The notes under the pieces are model-generated. The model did not search any database. It was not told the origin of the DNA and was given only the letters and a program-made list of their open reading frames with translations. A stretch of DNA of 64,000 nucleotides, taken from the NCBI GenBank assembly GCA_030770535.1, contig JASVEC010000030.1, positions 1-64,000 on the forward strand, read 5' to 3'. The stretch comes from Batkoa obscura (Eukaryota; Entomophthoromycota; Entomophthoromycetes; Entomophthorales; Batkoaceae). Below, piece by piece: positions 25,936 through 35,425 of this stretch; position 1 is the first letter of the stretch; the number at the start of each line of letters is the position of its first letter. The position numbers and the translations under genes were made by a program.

Positions 25936-26430
25936 ATGAGGTCCATGTTTTCATTCTTCCTTTACATTGATAAATTTGCCTTATCTGAAGATTTGCCATC
26001 CTTTTAAGGTTATGCTTATAATTATAAAAGTTAAAACTCTGACTGGACACATGAAACCCTCGAAAAAATAAATAGAATTAAAGAAAAATTCAGGAAGGGT
26101 GGTATTAAATGCGAATGTGATTTTTATACTCAAAAAGGGATGGTGTCCTATGTAGCTTGTATCGTATTCAAGAAGAAAGAAAACATGACATGTGAAAAAA
26201 ACCAAGATAAAGTTAGTGATTTATTTAATCTTTAAAAGTGTAAAAAGAACACAGACAGAGTCACAAATTTTGATTACATTGAAAATTATGAGCATAATGG
26301 CGACAATTACCATGCAATTTGTTTGAATAAGGTTTAAAACCTATGTGGTCCAGTTGGAACGCAAATAACTAGGTACAAAACTGCATATGATGCTAAAAAG
26401 AGTACAAATAATGTCAAAAAACTTAAAGGT
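25936..26430 (+). pseudogene. decayed relative of the small secreted Cys-rich protein
   Basis: Translation in pieces matches the intact secreted protein gene at 28242 along its length: the putative start and hydrophobic leader, FRKGGIKCECDFYTQKG for FRKDGIKCKCGFYTEKG, ENMTCEKNQ for ENTTCERNQ, HAICLN for HTICLN, and LCGPVG for LCGPVE. The reading frame is interrupted several times, so it is almost certainly not translated as a whole. Similarity also runs a little beyond the stop of the intact gene. It lies 2.3 kb upstream of its intact relative in the same orientation, which fits an old tandem duplication. A MITE pair sits 130 bp downstream. Confidence 0.85.
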
Positions 26431-26559
26431 ATTTTGCTATCTTTGCTATTTCAATAGAGTCAAACACTTAGATTCTTTATCCTTTGCATCGGTTGACATC
26501 TTCTCATTTTGCTTTTTCTTAACTTTGTGTGCTTTATTATTAGTTAGCTGTACTTAATA

Positions 26560-26663
26560 TATGGGGATGTTTTTTTGTGTTTGAGAATTTTACTAACAAA
26601 TTTTCCGCTTAAATAGTGCTTAAAAAATGGAAAAAATAATGAAGTCAAAAAAACACTCCCATA
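26560..26663. mobile_element. MITE copy (reverse), first of an abutting pair
   Basis: Ends TATGGGGATG and ACTCCCATA flank the reverse-oriented core TTCCGCTTAAATAGTGCTTA. Its right TA is shared with the next copy. Confidence 0.93.
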
Positions 26664-26765
26664 TGGTGATGTTTTTTTGACTTCATCACTTTTTCTATCT
26701 TAAGCGCTATTTAAGTAGAAAAATTGTCAATAAAATTCTTAAACCTAAAAATATATCCTCTTATA
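26662..26765. mobile_element. MITE copy (forward), second of an abutting pair
   Basis: Starts TATGGTGATG at the terminal TA of the preceding copy and carries the forward core TCTTAAGCGCTATTTAAGTA. Its right end (ATCCTCTTATA) is slightly degraded. The two copies are head to head and form an imperfect palindrome of about 205 bp. Confidence 0.9.
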
Positions 26766-28241
26766 TAATGACATTTATTCATAATAAAAGATATACTTTA
26801 TTAAAATCTATAAAAATTAACAATTATTAATTCCACAGCTTTCTTAAAGGATGTCTTATCCTAGAATTAATTTATGTATAAAGGTGCGAAAATATCTCAA
26901 TTTCATCCTTGGAATTTCACATGCAGTAAACTGTTCAAATTACTTAGTAATTGATAGTGACCATATCCTAAATTTGACTTGAACATCAAATTTCATTTTT
27001 AATTTGCCATTTTTGTCCATTCACTCTTATTTCCACACAAGCCACAAGCCCTTTCGAAAAGCTGCTTTTTGAAATTTTGAGTAAATTGCTTTGATTTTTA
27101 ATTGTCTCCTATTATCATGTATCTAATTATTACAATAACTATAGACATATTACGCTAAGCTTCACGGATCTCTTTTGTTCAAATACATAAATAGCTATAT
27201 ATATGATAAAACCAAGTATTTTAAATACACTTAATATATACAGTATAGGTTGATTACACAATATTTGGTTTATTAAAACCATCACATAATGATAAAGTTA
27301 AAGTCATTTGAAGCTGAATAGATTGGTGCTCCCTTCTTGTCAAAAGCATGTTCACGCTATATGATCAAAAGCTTATTAGAAGTTTCATTATGCCAGTTTC
27401 AAGTTAGTTTACACAACACAATTAATCGTTGGCAGGAAGTACTGCTTACCCCTAGGTAACTTCTAGTTCATAGTTGATGACCATGTCAGATTAAATTAAT
27501 ATCCAGAGAGATACACTTATGAATAAAGATGTTTATTGTATACTAATATAACTTTAAATATAAAAGTAATATTTGGAAACCCTTTGACTCGAAGCAAATT
27601 TACTTTGATATCACTTTAAATACATATTTCAGTTTAAATATTTGGGAATGTCCCTTTTTGATTTCATCACTTTTTCCATTTTTTAAGCGCTATTTGAGCA
27701 GAAAGATTGTTAGTAAAATTCTTAGACAAAAAAATATATCACCCCATTTACTACTTTTGGCGCTCAGTAACATTTTAATAAATCAGTATATATAAATGTC
27801 ATTGAATCACCCCATAATTTACACATCAATTCTCACACTTTCGCACTTATTTATGCTGCAGGAGTAGCTGTTTAAAGGTCATTACAAAAAATACATATAC
27901 CCTTTGATAGTGTAGAATTTATACCTACATTTAGAAAGTATCAAAATACCACAGGCTGCTAAAGTTTTACTTAGGATTGTATAAAACTTAATATTTCAAG
28001 TACAAGATCTAACTTTTATTTTAATTCCACTTATAAAGAATATATACCATCATGCATATTCAATAAATCATTCAAGTTATTGATTTAGTACAGATACGAG
28101 TAAAATAACAAGGTTGGACCTTGGCAAGAGTCATGCTATCAACTAATTAATTAGTTAAAATAGAAGAACAATTTAACGAAGAGGAAGTAGAAACTATATA
28201 CACAAATCTAATAATGAGACTAAATTAGAATCAAAATACCA
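26766..28241. other. intergenic region with one decayed MITE
   Basis: 1.48 kb between the MITE pair and the secreted-protein gene. It holds a decayed MITE at about 27639-27750. The last few hundred bases presumably carry the secreted-protein promoter. No other feature was recognised. Confidence 0.5.
27639..27750. mobile_element. MITE copy (decayed, forward)
   Basis: The left end TATTTGGGAATG is altered and the right end reads ATCACCCCATTTA. The internal TTCATCACTTTTTCCATTTT, TTAAGCGCTATTTGAGCAG and AGTAAAATTCTT blocks are well preserved. Confidence 0.82.
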
Positions 28242-28673
28242 ATGAAACTTACCGTTTTTTTCTTACTCTTTGCTACTCAATTTACACTATCCGAAGGTAC
28301 ACCCGCGATTAGCGGCTATGCCTATAGCTGTGAAGGTGAAATCTTTGACAATTTAGATGAAGCCAAAGAAAGATTTAGAAAAGACGGAATTAAATGCAAA
28401 TGCGGCTTTTATACTGAAAAAGGAGTTATATCTTATGCATCTTATACTATATTTGAGAAAAAAGAGAACACAACATGTGAGAGGAATCAACAAGAGAGTA
28501 TTAGTCTATTTCACCCTTCAAAATGTAAGAATAACACAAACGGTGCCCGAATCTTTGATTTAATAGAAAATAATGTACATAATGAAGGGAATGACCACAC
28601 AATTTGTTTAAATGAAACTAGAAGCCTATGTGGTCCAGTTGAAGCGCCAATAACTGCGTATAAAGAGCTGTAA
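28242..28673 (+). CDS. small secreted Cys-rich protein, unknown function
   Basis: A single-exon 143-residue protein beginning with a clear signal peptide (MKLTVFFLLFATQFTLSEG; cleavage probably near residues 18-20). The mature part has seven cysteines (YSC, KCKC, TTC, SKC, TIC, SLC) and Asn-x-Thr sites such as NTT and NET that could be glycosylated. Size, leader and cysteines fit a secreted effector-like or structural wall protein, but I recognise no family and assign no activity. A decayed copy lies at 25936-26430, so this is a small local family. The stop is followed at once by GTAAGT-like sequence, so a spliced, longer C-terminus cannot be excluded. The gene sits in the MITE-dense stretch, typical of fast-changing accessory genes. 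Confidence 0.8.
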   Translation: MKLTVFFLLFATQFTLSEGTPAISGYAYSCEGEIFDNLDEAKERFRKDGIKCKCGFYTEKGVISYASYTIFEKKENTTCERNQQESISLFHPSKCKNNTNGARIFDLIENNVHNEGNDHTICLNETRSLCGPVEAPITAYKEL

Positions 28674-29095
28674 GTAGACAAAAATGATACAGACAACATC
28701 AAAAAGCCTAAAGCTAATTTACTTTATTTTTATATTGATGCGCACTGGTTAGTTAGATTCCTCGTCTATCGCGTCAGCTAATGCCCTTCCATTTTATTCC
28801 TGCCCAAATTCATAAATTCTTTTACTATCTAGTTATGTTTATCTATAGTTAAGTTTAGTCAGGATAAACAGCCGCATTCTATCATGTATTCTTTTTAAAA
28901 TAATACATACATTGTAAATAACAGAATGATTTATAAAGTATTTGAACAAAAATATTTAATATGAATACAGACTTGTATAAAATATATATCAATATTATAA
29001 CTTTCTTTTATTAAATTGGAAGTAAATAATTGTAGAATTCAAAACTGTTGTTTACATAGCTTCTAAAAGCTTCACTCCTAGTTTTTGAACCAACA

Positions 29096-29201
29096 TATGG
29101 GGATGTTTTTTTTTGGCTTCATTACTTTTTCCACCTTTTAAGCGCTATTTGAGTGGAAAAATTGCTATTAAAATTCTTAAATACAAAAACACATCCCCAT
29201 A
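29096..29201. mobile_element. MITE copy (forward, near consensus)
   Basis: Ends TATGGGGATG and CATCCCCATA, core TTTTAAGCGCTATTTGAGTG. It is flanked by CA on the left and TG on the right, so the TA looks like the duplicated target. Confidence 0.96.
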
Positions 29202-29454
29202 TGTACAAAGTTGCAAAATTATTTTGATTTCACCCCAATACCTCTATGTATAATAACTATGAGTATGCTTAATAGCTAAACACAATCATATTTCAAGTTT
29301 AATTTTAGCATCCTTAAATTTTATTCCTCACCCTATATTTTTCCTCATTAATTTTTATTCATACATAAGCTGTGAGGTTTTTTCAAAAGCTATGTTATTT
29401 CAAACCTTCTTTAAGTCAACTGGTTTGTTTTTAGTAAGTAGCTAATCATTAACA

Positions 29455-29558
29455 TATGGGGCTGTTTTTTTTAGTTTCATTATTTTTCCATTTTTTAAGC
29501 GCTATTTATGTGGAAAAATTGTCAGTAAAATTCTTAAATACAAAAATACATCCCCATA
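29455..29558. mobile_element. MITE copy (forward), closest to the transposon end
   Basis: Ends TATGGGGCTG and CATCCCCATA. Its internal TTAGTTTCATTATTTTTCCA is almost the same as the left end of the 31459-33928 transposon (TTAGTTTCATTATTTTATCC), making it the best bridge between MITE and transposon in this window. Confidence 0.96.
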
Positions 29559-29869
29559 TAGTCAATGGTCTACATTAATACATTAGCTCTCATACATCAA
29601 TAAAACAAGAACAATTTAGTAGCTGCTAAAGCAAACTCTCTGCTGCAAAATTTCATCTTTATTAAATTTTAAATGTAGACTATCTATATATATTCACCTA
29701 TTAAATTATCCCCTAACTCTAATTAACATTACATAATTCATAAGGATACTTGAAGCAGCATCCAGTGATTAGCTTTAGCTTAAAGTTAACCAACTATCTC
29801 AAAAAATTACATATTAATAAAATTAACTGAGATGTTTTATTTTAATATAACTTTAATATAAGAAGTCAC

Positions 29870-29967
29870 TATAAGATGTATTGTGTTTAAGAATTTTACT
29901 AACAAATTTTCCGCTTAAACAGTGCTTAAAAAATGAAAAAAGTAGCGAAGTCAAAAAAACATTACCA
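29870..29967. mobile_element. MITE copy (decayed ends, reverse)
   Basis: The internal TTTAAGAATTTTACTAACAA and TTCCGCTTAAACAGTGCTTA blocks are intact, but both terminal G/C boxes are eroded (TATAAGATG on the left, CATTACCA on the right). Confidence 0.85.
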
Positions 29968-30418
29968 AAGTTGTTTTACTTTTGTTCTAGATTTACTTGA
30001 GGATTAGATCATTATTTCTTTTATATATGGTATATATAACATAATCCTTACAGATAAGTATGAAGCTTTTGATATTTGATATTACAATTGTAGATACCTT
30101 AGCTCCGTCTTGATCTTAAAAAACTTTATTTTTTATTTTTTATTGCTTAAAAATTTTGACTAAATAGTCAAATATTAAAAGCTCAAGATACTGCTTTTAT
30201 ATACCAAGTACCTTTATATATATTAGATAAGAAAAATGACATAAATTATCAAACTATCGAATAATTTAATTAAAACATAGTTTAAAATCATAAGTTTATT
30301 AATTTTTCGAACCAACGATGGAGCATTCCTCTACTATTATAGAACCATAAAACTACAATACATTTATTGAAAACAACTCTTTTTCTAAGCTTGAACCATC
30401 ATTTTTTAGTTCTAAAAC

Positions 30419-31459
30419 TTATTTTTTTAACTTTGTTACTAATACTTTATCAGTTAAATAAATTAACTGCGTTTTATCAGAATAAATATTATCTTTACTA
30501 CCAAAGGAATAAATCAAATGCTCTTTATAATAAACTAAACAGCCATTGTTATAAGATTCGAATCCATCTACTTTATATGACTTATCTACCTTAATAGTTG
30601 AAGTTTTTATACTGTAAACATCATTCCCTTCTTTATCATCAGTACTACCTAATATATATGCAAACCCACTTCTATCATCAAAAACAGTTGAAAATTTAGA
30701 TATAGCTGGAAATAGGCGACCCCCACTAAATGTATTTGTATTACTACTTCTAGCATCAGTGGACCAAGTATTATAACTTTTCCCGTCCTGATACTCACCA
30801 TCGCTTGTTTTCCCTCCAAAATTATGGATTGAAGACTTCAATGAGATGATACCACCACTAATACTTGTTTTATATTCTGATTGCTCCACTATCCAAACAT
30901 TACTCTCTATATTATAAGTAAACACTTTTTCATTATGTCCCATTTTCTTACTCCTGTTTGTATATTCGCCTCCAAAATAATGCATATTCCCAGTATCTAA
31001 ATTGGCCAAGTAAGTGTTTGATAACGTTGAGCCAATATTTTCTCGTTTAAGTAAAGTAGCTAGTTGTGTAGATGCCTTTTCGTTATTAGTCCATTTGTTT
31101 GTCTTTATATTATAAACCTGAAAGCTGGCGAAAATATCAGAACCTTCCCCTCCAATCATATAAATTTCATCTGAGTCTTTGACAGGTTGTATTATACTAC
31201 CGTACATTGAAGAAGGTGCTTTGCTATTAATTTTGGTCCACTTTGCTTGGGTTTTATTGACCATGAAACTATCATTTAATAAATCCAACATGTATACATC
31301 CTTATTTGTTATTATCTTATTGTCACTATCCTGAGTTGAGCCACCTAAATAATAAATTTTATCTTTAACTAACATGCAGTTTCCGCCAGATAATTTTGGA
31401 GGGCTTTGAGCAAGGTGTTTACCAAAAACAATGCTTATTAACAAAATCCAAAGCAGCAT
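30419..31459 (-). CDS. secreted kelch-repeat protein lacking the membrane tail
   Basis: A single exon of 346 residues with a hydrophobic leader (MLLWILLISIVFGKHLAQ) and six kelch-type blade signatures: YYLGGSTQD, IYMIGGEGSD, MHYFGGEYTN, IHNFGGKTSD, AYILGSTDD and IYSFGSKDN. It is a close paralogue of the kelch protein at 51502, starting at the same methionine and collinear through the propeller. It stops at LKK, just before the stalk, transmembrane helix and cytosolic tail of that paralogue, so the product would be secreted rather than membrane-bound. A 2.47-kb DNA transposon begins at the first base of the start codon, so the native promoter has been displaced by transposon sequence. Kelch propellers bind proteins or sugars; the ligand is unknown. 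The frame is open, but expression is doubtful. Confidence 0.85.
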   Translation of the reverse strand: MLLWILLISIVFGKHLAQSPPKLSGGNCMLVKDKIYYLGGSTQDSDNKIITNKDVYMLDLLNDSFMVNKTQAKWTKINSKAPSSMYGSIIQPVKDSDEIYMIGGEGSDIFASFQVYNIKTNKWTNNEKASTQLATLLKRENIGSTLSNTYLANLDTGNMHYFGGEYTNRSKKMGHNEKVFTYNIESNVWIVEQSEYKTSISGGIISLKSSIHNFGGKTSDGEYQDGKSYNTWSTDARSSNTNTFSGGRLFPAISKFSTVFDDRSGFAYILGSTDDKEGNDVYSIKTSTIKVDKSYKVDGFESYNNGCLVYYKEHLIYSFGSKDNIYSDKTQLIYLTDKVLVTKLKK

Positions 31460-33928
31460 ATGGGGTTGTCTGAATTAGTTTCATTATTTTATCCAATTTT
31501 AAAAAAATTTGTATTTTAAAAACTTCGCTTAAAATTCTATAAAATCACATCTTTTATTAAAACAAAAGTACCCAAACACAGTTCTAAACCATTATATTAT
31601 AGCTCATACTGTAAGTTAGTTGAATTTCTACTAGATCTTAAATACATGTTCTTATAAAGCTTAATTGAGAAATATTTATTATCAACTGCTTTATAACCAA
31701 CATCGTAGATTTATTATCAAATAAATAAACTACTTTAATGTTATAATTACATTATTAATATATTGCCAAGTTAATAAATAGCTGCATGGGAGGGAGTGGT
31801 CAGCCCCAAAACTATAATTGACCATCCCTATATAGTACAAGTAATAATAGTTTTTACATATTATTACAGTTACTTGTTCTTTGACTATTTATTAACTTAG
31901 CTATTAATAACTTAAGTAATCCTAACATTTAACAATCTATTTCTATCATTCAACAAACTACTTACTTGCTTAGTAAATATCGAAATTTTCAAATTCTCTG
32001 TTATCTTCGTAAGGTAAGCTGGGATCGATCTTTTAATTTTTCTGTTTTCTATAGACTCTATAACTTTAATTGGGACTATATCGCTTTTTTTTGATGTATC
32101 AGATACTGGATAACAATGTAGTTTATTGTTATGTTTAATAAAATGTAAATACTTCTTAATGCCCTGCATCTCTATTATTCTTTTTGTATTTTTGTTTCTT
32201 TTATACTTTTTAAAAATTATATCTGTTTTCCCATTATTAACAGTCGAGTTATTAATTTTATTATGCTCACAAATAAAAGCCTCAAATCTTGAAATTAATT
32301 GATCGATATCTTCTATTTTACCTAACGCTTCAAAACTACTTTTCCATTTTGAAAGGTTTCCAAAATGTCCATCAACTATACTTTTTCCATGATGCTCAGC
32401 AAAAAAATTAAGATTAACATTCAAACTACTATTTATTTTATGAATTTCTTTAAACATATAATGTAAGAACTCTTGGGATCTAAAATGATTTCCTGTATCT
32501 GCCCATATATTAATTTTTGTAAACTTTTTAAATAGAAGCTCTGTAGAGATTAAATCGATTAAACAATCTCCTGCATATGCTGAATCATGATTCAATATTT
32601 CAGATAAATAATCAAAGTAAACTTTGCCTATTGTTTTATCATCTTTTAAATATAATACACCAAAGCCTAATACTGATATAGCTTGTTTATTATAATGATC
32701 TAAATTTATTGAATCTGGTCTTGTCCCTATTTCCATATTTTGTTTAAAATCTAAAACTATTATACAACTTTTGTTATTTAATTTTTTGATAGTTTCATTA
32801 AATGTGTTTTTTTGAGTATCAACACAGAATTTATGTAATTTGTATAATTTTTCTTCTTCGTTGAAAATTTCTTCTATCTCTGCTTTGTTTTTTGCTGTAT
32901 TTATTTTATTTTCAAATAACTTTTTTCTAACTGTATACTGGGTACATATATTACATAGATCCGTTTTTCTTGCTGGATTTTTGAAATTAGTTGGTATATA
33001 TTTAAAGAACGTTGACCTGGCTACTGCTTTATCTCTTAGATCATTCAAATATTTACTATATATCATTCTTCTACTTTTATTTAATATATATATATTATCT
33101 GATGAATATTTACTATCGTTATTTTTTTTATTAAATCTTGATGAAATAGTTGAATCATTTAGTAAATATTGTATGATAGTTTCAATTTGGTCATCTTTAA
33201 TTTTTTTTGTATTTTTAATAATAGGTTTTAATGTTGATATTTTATTATTATTACTTGTTTTTGAATAATCATATTGATTTCTATTTATATTAAACCCAAA
33301 ACTCTTACATTCATCAAAAGAATATACTGAAGCTATAGTTGATAATAACGCTACTTGCTGACTTTTGTTTCCTGTTTCCCTTAAAGCACTAATTTTATAC
33401 ATTACTTGATTAAGTTTATTATTATCGATAGTAAACTTTGATAATATATCTTTTCTTTGTTTTGTTTTATTATAAAATTCCATGAACCTTGGGTTGTTAT
33501 AAGTAGCTCTTAAAATTGATGTAAATGAATTACAATGTTTATATTGTGTACTCCTCCCTATTGTATTGAAGTTTTCAAAAATTCCATTTCGAAGTTTAGT
33601 TATGAAAGTTTGCATTTTATTTTTATTTCAACAAAAAATAAAGTCAAATAAAGTCAAATAACTGTGTTTATATAATTATGTATTTATATAATTATATAAT
33701 CATATAGTTATATATTATATATCTGTTAAATATCTAACAGAACTAACATAAAATATATAGTTAGGAAAATTAGCTATTTAAGAAAAGGAAACAATTAAAA
33801 TAAGTTTTAAATAGAGACATTTAATTTTAGGCTTTTTAGATTTAACCGTTATATTGAACACAAACTTGGAATTTTAAATTTGGATTAATTTCTAAGTAGA
33901 TTCTGAAACCAATTAGGACAGCCCCATA
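31459..33928. mobile_element. DNA transposon with TATGGGG inverted ends and one transposase gene
   Basis: The left end TATGGGGTTGTC (31459) and right end GACAGCCCCATA (to 33928) form inverted repeats of about 24 bp with 4-5 mismatches, continuing as AATT-(A/G)-GTTTCA. Both ends carry TA, consistent with a TA target duplication. The element is about 2.47 kb and encodes one transposase (31912-33615, minus). Left subterminal sequence up to about 31555 aligns with the body of the ~100-bp MITE family. It is a plain cut-and-paste type DNA element and looks whole: intact ends and an open gene. The start codon of the kelch gene abuts its left end. Confidence 0.88.
31912..33615 (-). CDS. putative DDE/D transposase, superfamily not assigned
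   Basis: An uninterrupted 567-residue frame inside the inverted-repeat element, with no intron. A Lys/Asn-rich N-terminal part probably binds DNA. It is followed by RSTFFKYIPTNF, a possible zinc motif (CNIC at 221-224, with C264 later), and an RNase H-like core: D289 in VLDFKQN, D373 in NIWADTGNHFRS, and E407 or D415 in FAEHHGKSIVDGHFGN. The spacing and hydrophobic strands before each acid fit a DDE/D catalytic core, but I do not recognise the superfamily. The HGKSxVDGHFG block is its most distinctive part. The TA-flanked ends would allow Tc1/mariner-like, ISL2EU-like or a less known TA-targeting group. Being open and flanked by good ends, it could be active. It runs in the same direction as the kelch gene, 450 bp ahead of it. 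Confidence 0.82.
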   Translation of the reverse strand: MQTFITKLRNGIFENFNTIGRSTQYKHCNSFTSILRATYNNPRFMEFYNKTKQRKDILSKFTIDNNKLNQVMYKISALRETGNKSQQVALLSTIASVYSFDECKSFGFNINRNQYDYSKTSNNNKISTLKPIIKNTKKIKDDQIETIIQYLLNDSTISSRFNKKNNDSKYSSDNIYILNKSRRMIYSKYLNDLRDKAVARSTFFKYIPTNFKNPARKTDLCNICTQYTVRKKLFENKINTAKNKAEIEEIFNEEEKLYKLHKFCVDTQKNTFNETIKKLNNKSCIIVLDFKQNMEIGTRPDSINLDHYNKQAISVLGFGVLYLKDDKTIGKVYFDYLSEILNHDSAYAGDCLIDLISTELLFKKFTKINIWADTGNHFRSQEFLHYMFKEIHKINSSLNVNLNFFAEHHGKSIVDGHFGNLSKWKSSFEALGKIEDIDQLISRFEAFICEHNKINNSTVNNGKTDIIFKKYKRNKNTKRIIEMQGIKKYLHFIKHNNKLHCYPVSDTSKKSDIVPIKVIESIENRKIKRSIPAYLTKITENLKISIFTKQVSSLLNDRNRLLNVRIT

Positions 33929-34109
33929 TTGAGATCAATTTAAAGTATAAGTATCAAAAGTATTAAAAGTTGGAAAGTACTAAATTTCACCTTGAAGTTT
34001 AATTTTTAATTTGTATATAGAATAAAAAGTGAGTTAATGTATTAAAATTATTTTTTAGGAACATTGAACTTGTTTAATTTAATTAAAATACTTTTCACTT
34101 TGAAATTCA

Positions 34110-34212
34110 TACGGGGATGTATTTTTATATTTAATAATTTTACTAATAGTTTTTCCGCTCAAATAGCGCTTAAAAGATGAAAAAAGTAATGGAGCTAAAA
34201 AACACCCCCATA
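34110..34212. mobile_element. MITE copy (reverse)
   Basis: Ends TACGGGGATG and CACCCCCATA, core TTCCGCTCAAATAGCGCTTA. The left TA is followed by CGGGG instead of TGGGG. Confidence 0.92.
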
Positions 34213-34287
34213 TTTAGAGCTTTATCTCTAAGTAAATAAAGTATTGAAAACTCATGTCCAGAAACATAAACAGAGAAGTAAAATACA

Positions 34288-34392
34288 TATGGGGATGTAT
34301 TTTTGTGTTTAAGAATTTTACCAACAACTTTTCCGCTTAAATAGCGCTTAAAAAATGGAAAAAATAATGAAGTCAAAAAAAACACTCCCATA
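34288..34392. mobile_element. MITE copy (reverse, near consensus)
   Basis: Ends TATGGGGATG and CACTCCCATA, core TTCCGCTTAAATAGCGCTTA. It lies 75 bp from the previous copy in the same orientation. Confidence 0.95.
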
Positions 34393-34596
34393 TATATATT
34401 CATTAATTATCGATTGTTGTTCTTTAGTCAATTATTCATGTTAAAAATTTGATATTATTATTTTAGCTTTTTTTATAAATAATAGTTATTTGTAACTGTT
34501 ATTGAAAATATACAAAGTAGAATAGCGGATATCTACAAACTATGTTTTAACACCATGATGTAAAATATCAATATTAGTAAACAATGTGAAGCAATA

Positions 34597-34701
34597 TATG
34601 GGGATGTATTTTTGTATTTAAGAATTTTACTAACGATTTTTCCGCCCAAATAGCGCTTAAAAAATGGAAAAAACAATGAAGCCAAAAAAAACACCCTCAT
34701 A
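34597..34701. mobile_element. MITE copy (reverse)
   Basis: Ends TATGGGGATG and CACCCTCATA, core TTCCGCCCAAATAGCGCTTA. Confidence 0.94.
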
Positions 34702-34808
34702 TGGTGGTGAATTTTGTTTATCTATTGCGTAGAAATTTTGTTGGAATATTAACGATCATTACATATTAAAAATATTTATAAATCATTTATAATAAACTAT
34801 GGGAAATA

Positions 34809-34908
34809 TATGGGGATGTTTTTTTTGGTTTCCTCACTTTTTGTTTTTAAAGCGCTATTTAAGTGAAAAAGTTAGTAAAATCCTTAAATAAAAAAATATA
34901 TTCCCATA
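34809..34908. mobile_element. MITE copy (forward)
   Basis: Ends TATGGGGATG and ATTCCCATA, core TTAAAGCGCTATTTAAGTG. A few internal bases are missing relative to the other copies. Confidence 0.92.
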
Positions 34909-35167
34909 TACAGTATTCAAGCCTATCACAGCTGTAGCAATAAAATAATGTAAGCAAATTTTTATTGAATAATTTTGATAGTTATTGAAAACCCAAATGA
35001 CTTTAAAATATTATAGCTAAAATCAAGATAATTGTAGTCAAATCTACAATAATTTTTGTCACAAATTCTTTTTTATGTTCACTTTGTTTCCGATGGCTAT
35101 CAAAAACGTCTAACAATTTGTTTAAAAAAAATTTCTTGTTACACTTGTGATAGATTTAAAATACTAC

Positions 35168-35260
35168 TATGGAGGTTTTTTTTTGGTTATCACTTTTTCC
35201 ATTTTAGCACTATTTGAGTGGAAAGACTACCAATAAAATTCTTGAATAAAAACATCCTTA
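35168..35260. mobile_element. MITE copy (decayed, forward)
   Basis: The left end TATGGAGG is eroded and the right end is only AACATCCTTA. The TTTTAGCACTATTTGAGTGG core and the AATAAAATTCTT block are kept. Confidence 0.8.
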
Positions 35261-35323
35261 AGTAATCTTATTTTATCACTTTGTCCATTTCTTACACAGC
35301 ATAAAAATAAAAAATTATATTAA

Positions 35324-35425
35324 ATGTGGGTATTTTTTTTGACTTCACTATTTTTCCATTTTTAAGTGCTATTTAAGCGGAAAATTTGTTAGCAAAATTC
35401 TTAAACACAAACTACATCCCCAAAT
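35324..35425. mobile_element. MITE copy (decayed ends, forward)
   Basis: Left end AATGTGGGT, right end CTACATCCCCAAAT. The internal TTTTTAAGTGCTATTTAAGC and AGCAAAATTCTTAAACAC blocks match the family. Confidence 0.85.

Larger units (their letters stand above)
28674..30418. other. intergenic region with three MITEs
   Basis: 1.7 kb between the secreted protein and the kelch gene (tail to tail). It contains MITE copies at 29096-29201, 29455-29558 and about 29870-29967, and otherwise AT-rich sequence without a supported gene. Confidence 0.55.

Noticed and set aside
32840-33268. 142-codon plus-strand frame opposite the transposase
   Set aside because: Mirror frame of the real coding strand; hydrophobic because of complementary Asn/Lys codons.
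34170-34403. 77-codon minus-strand frame with repeated GVFF stretches
   Set aside because: It is made of two neighbouring MITE copies and the DNA between them.
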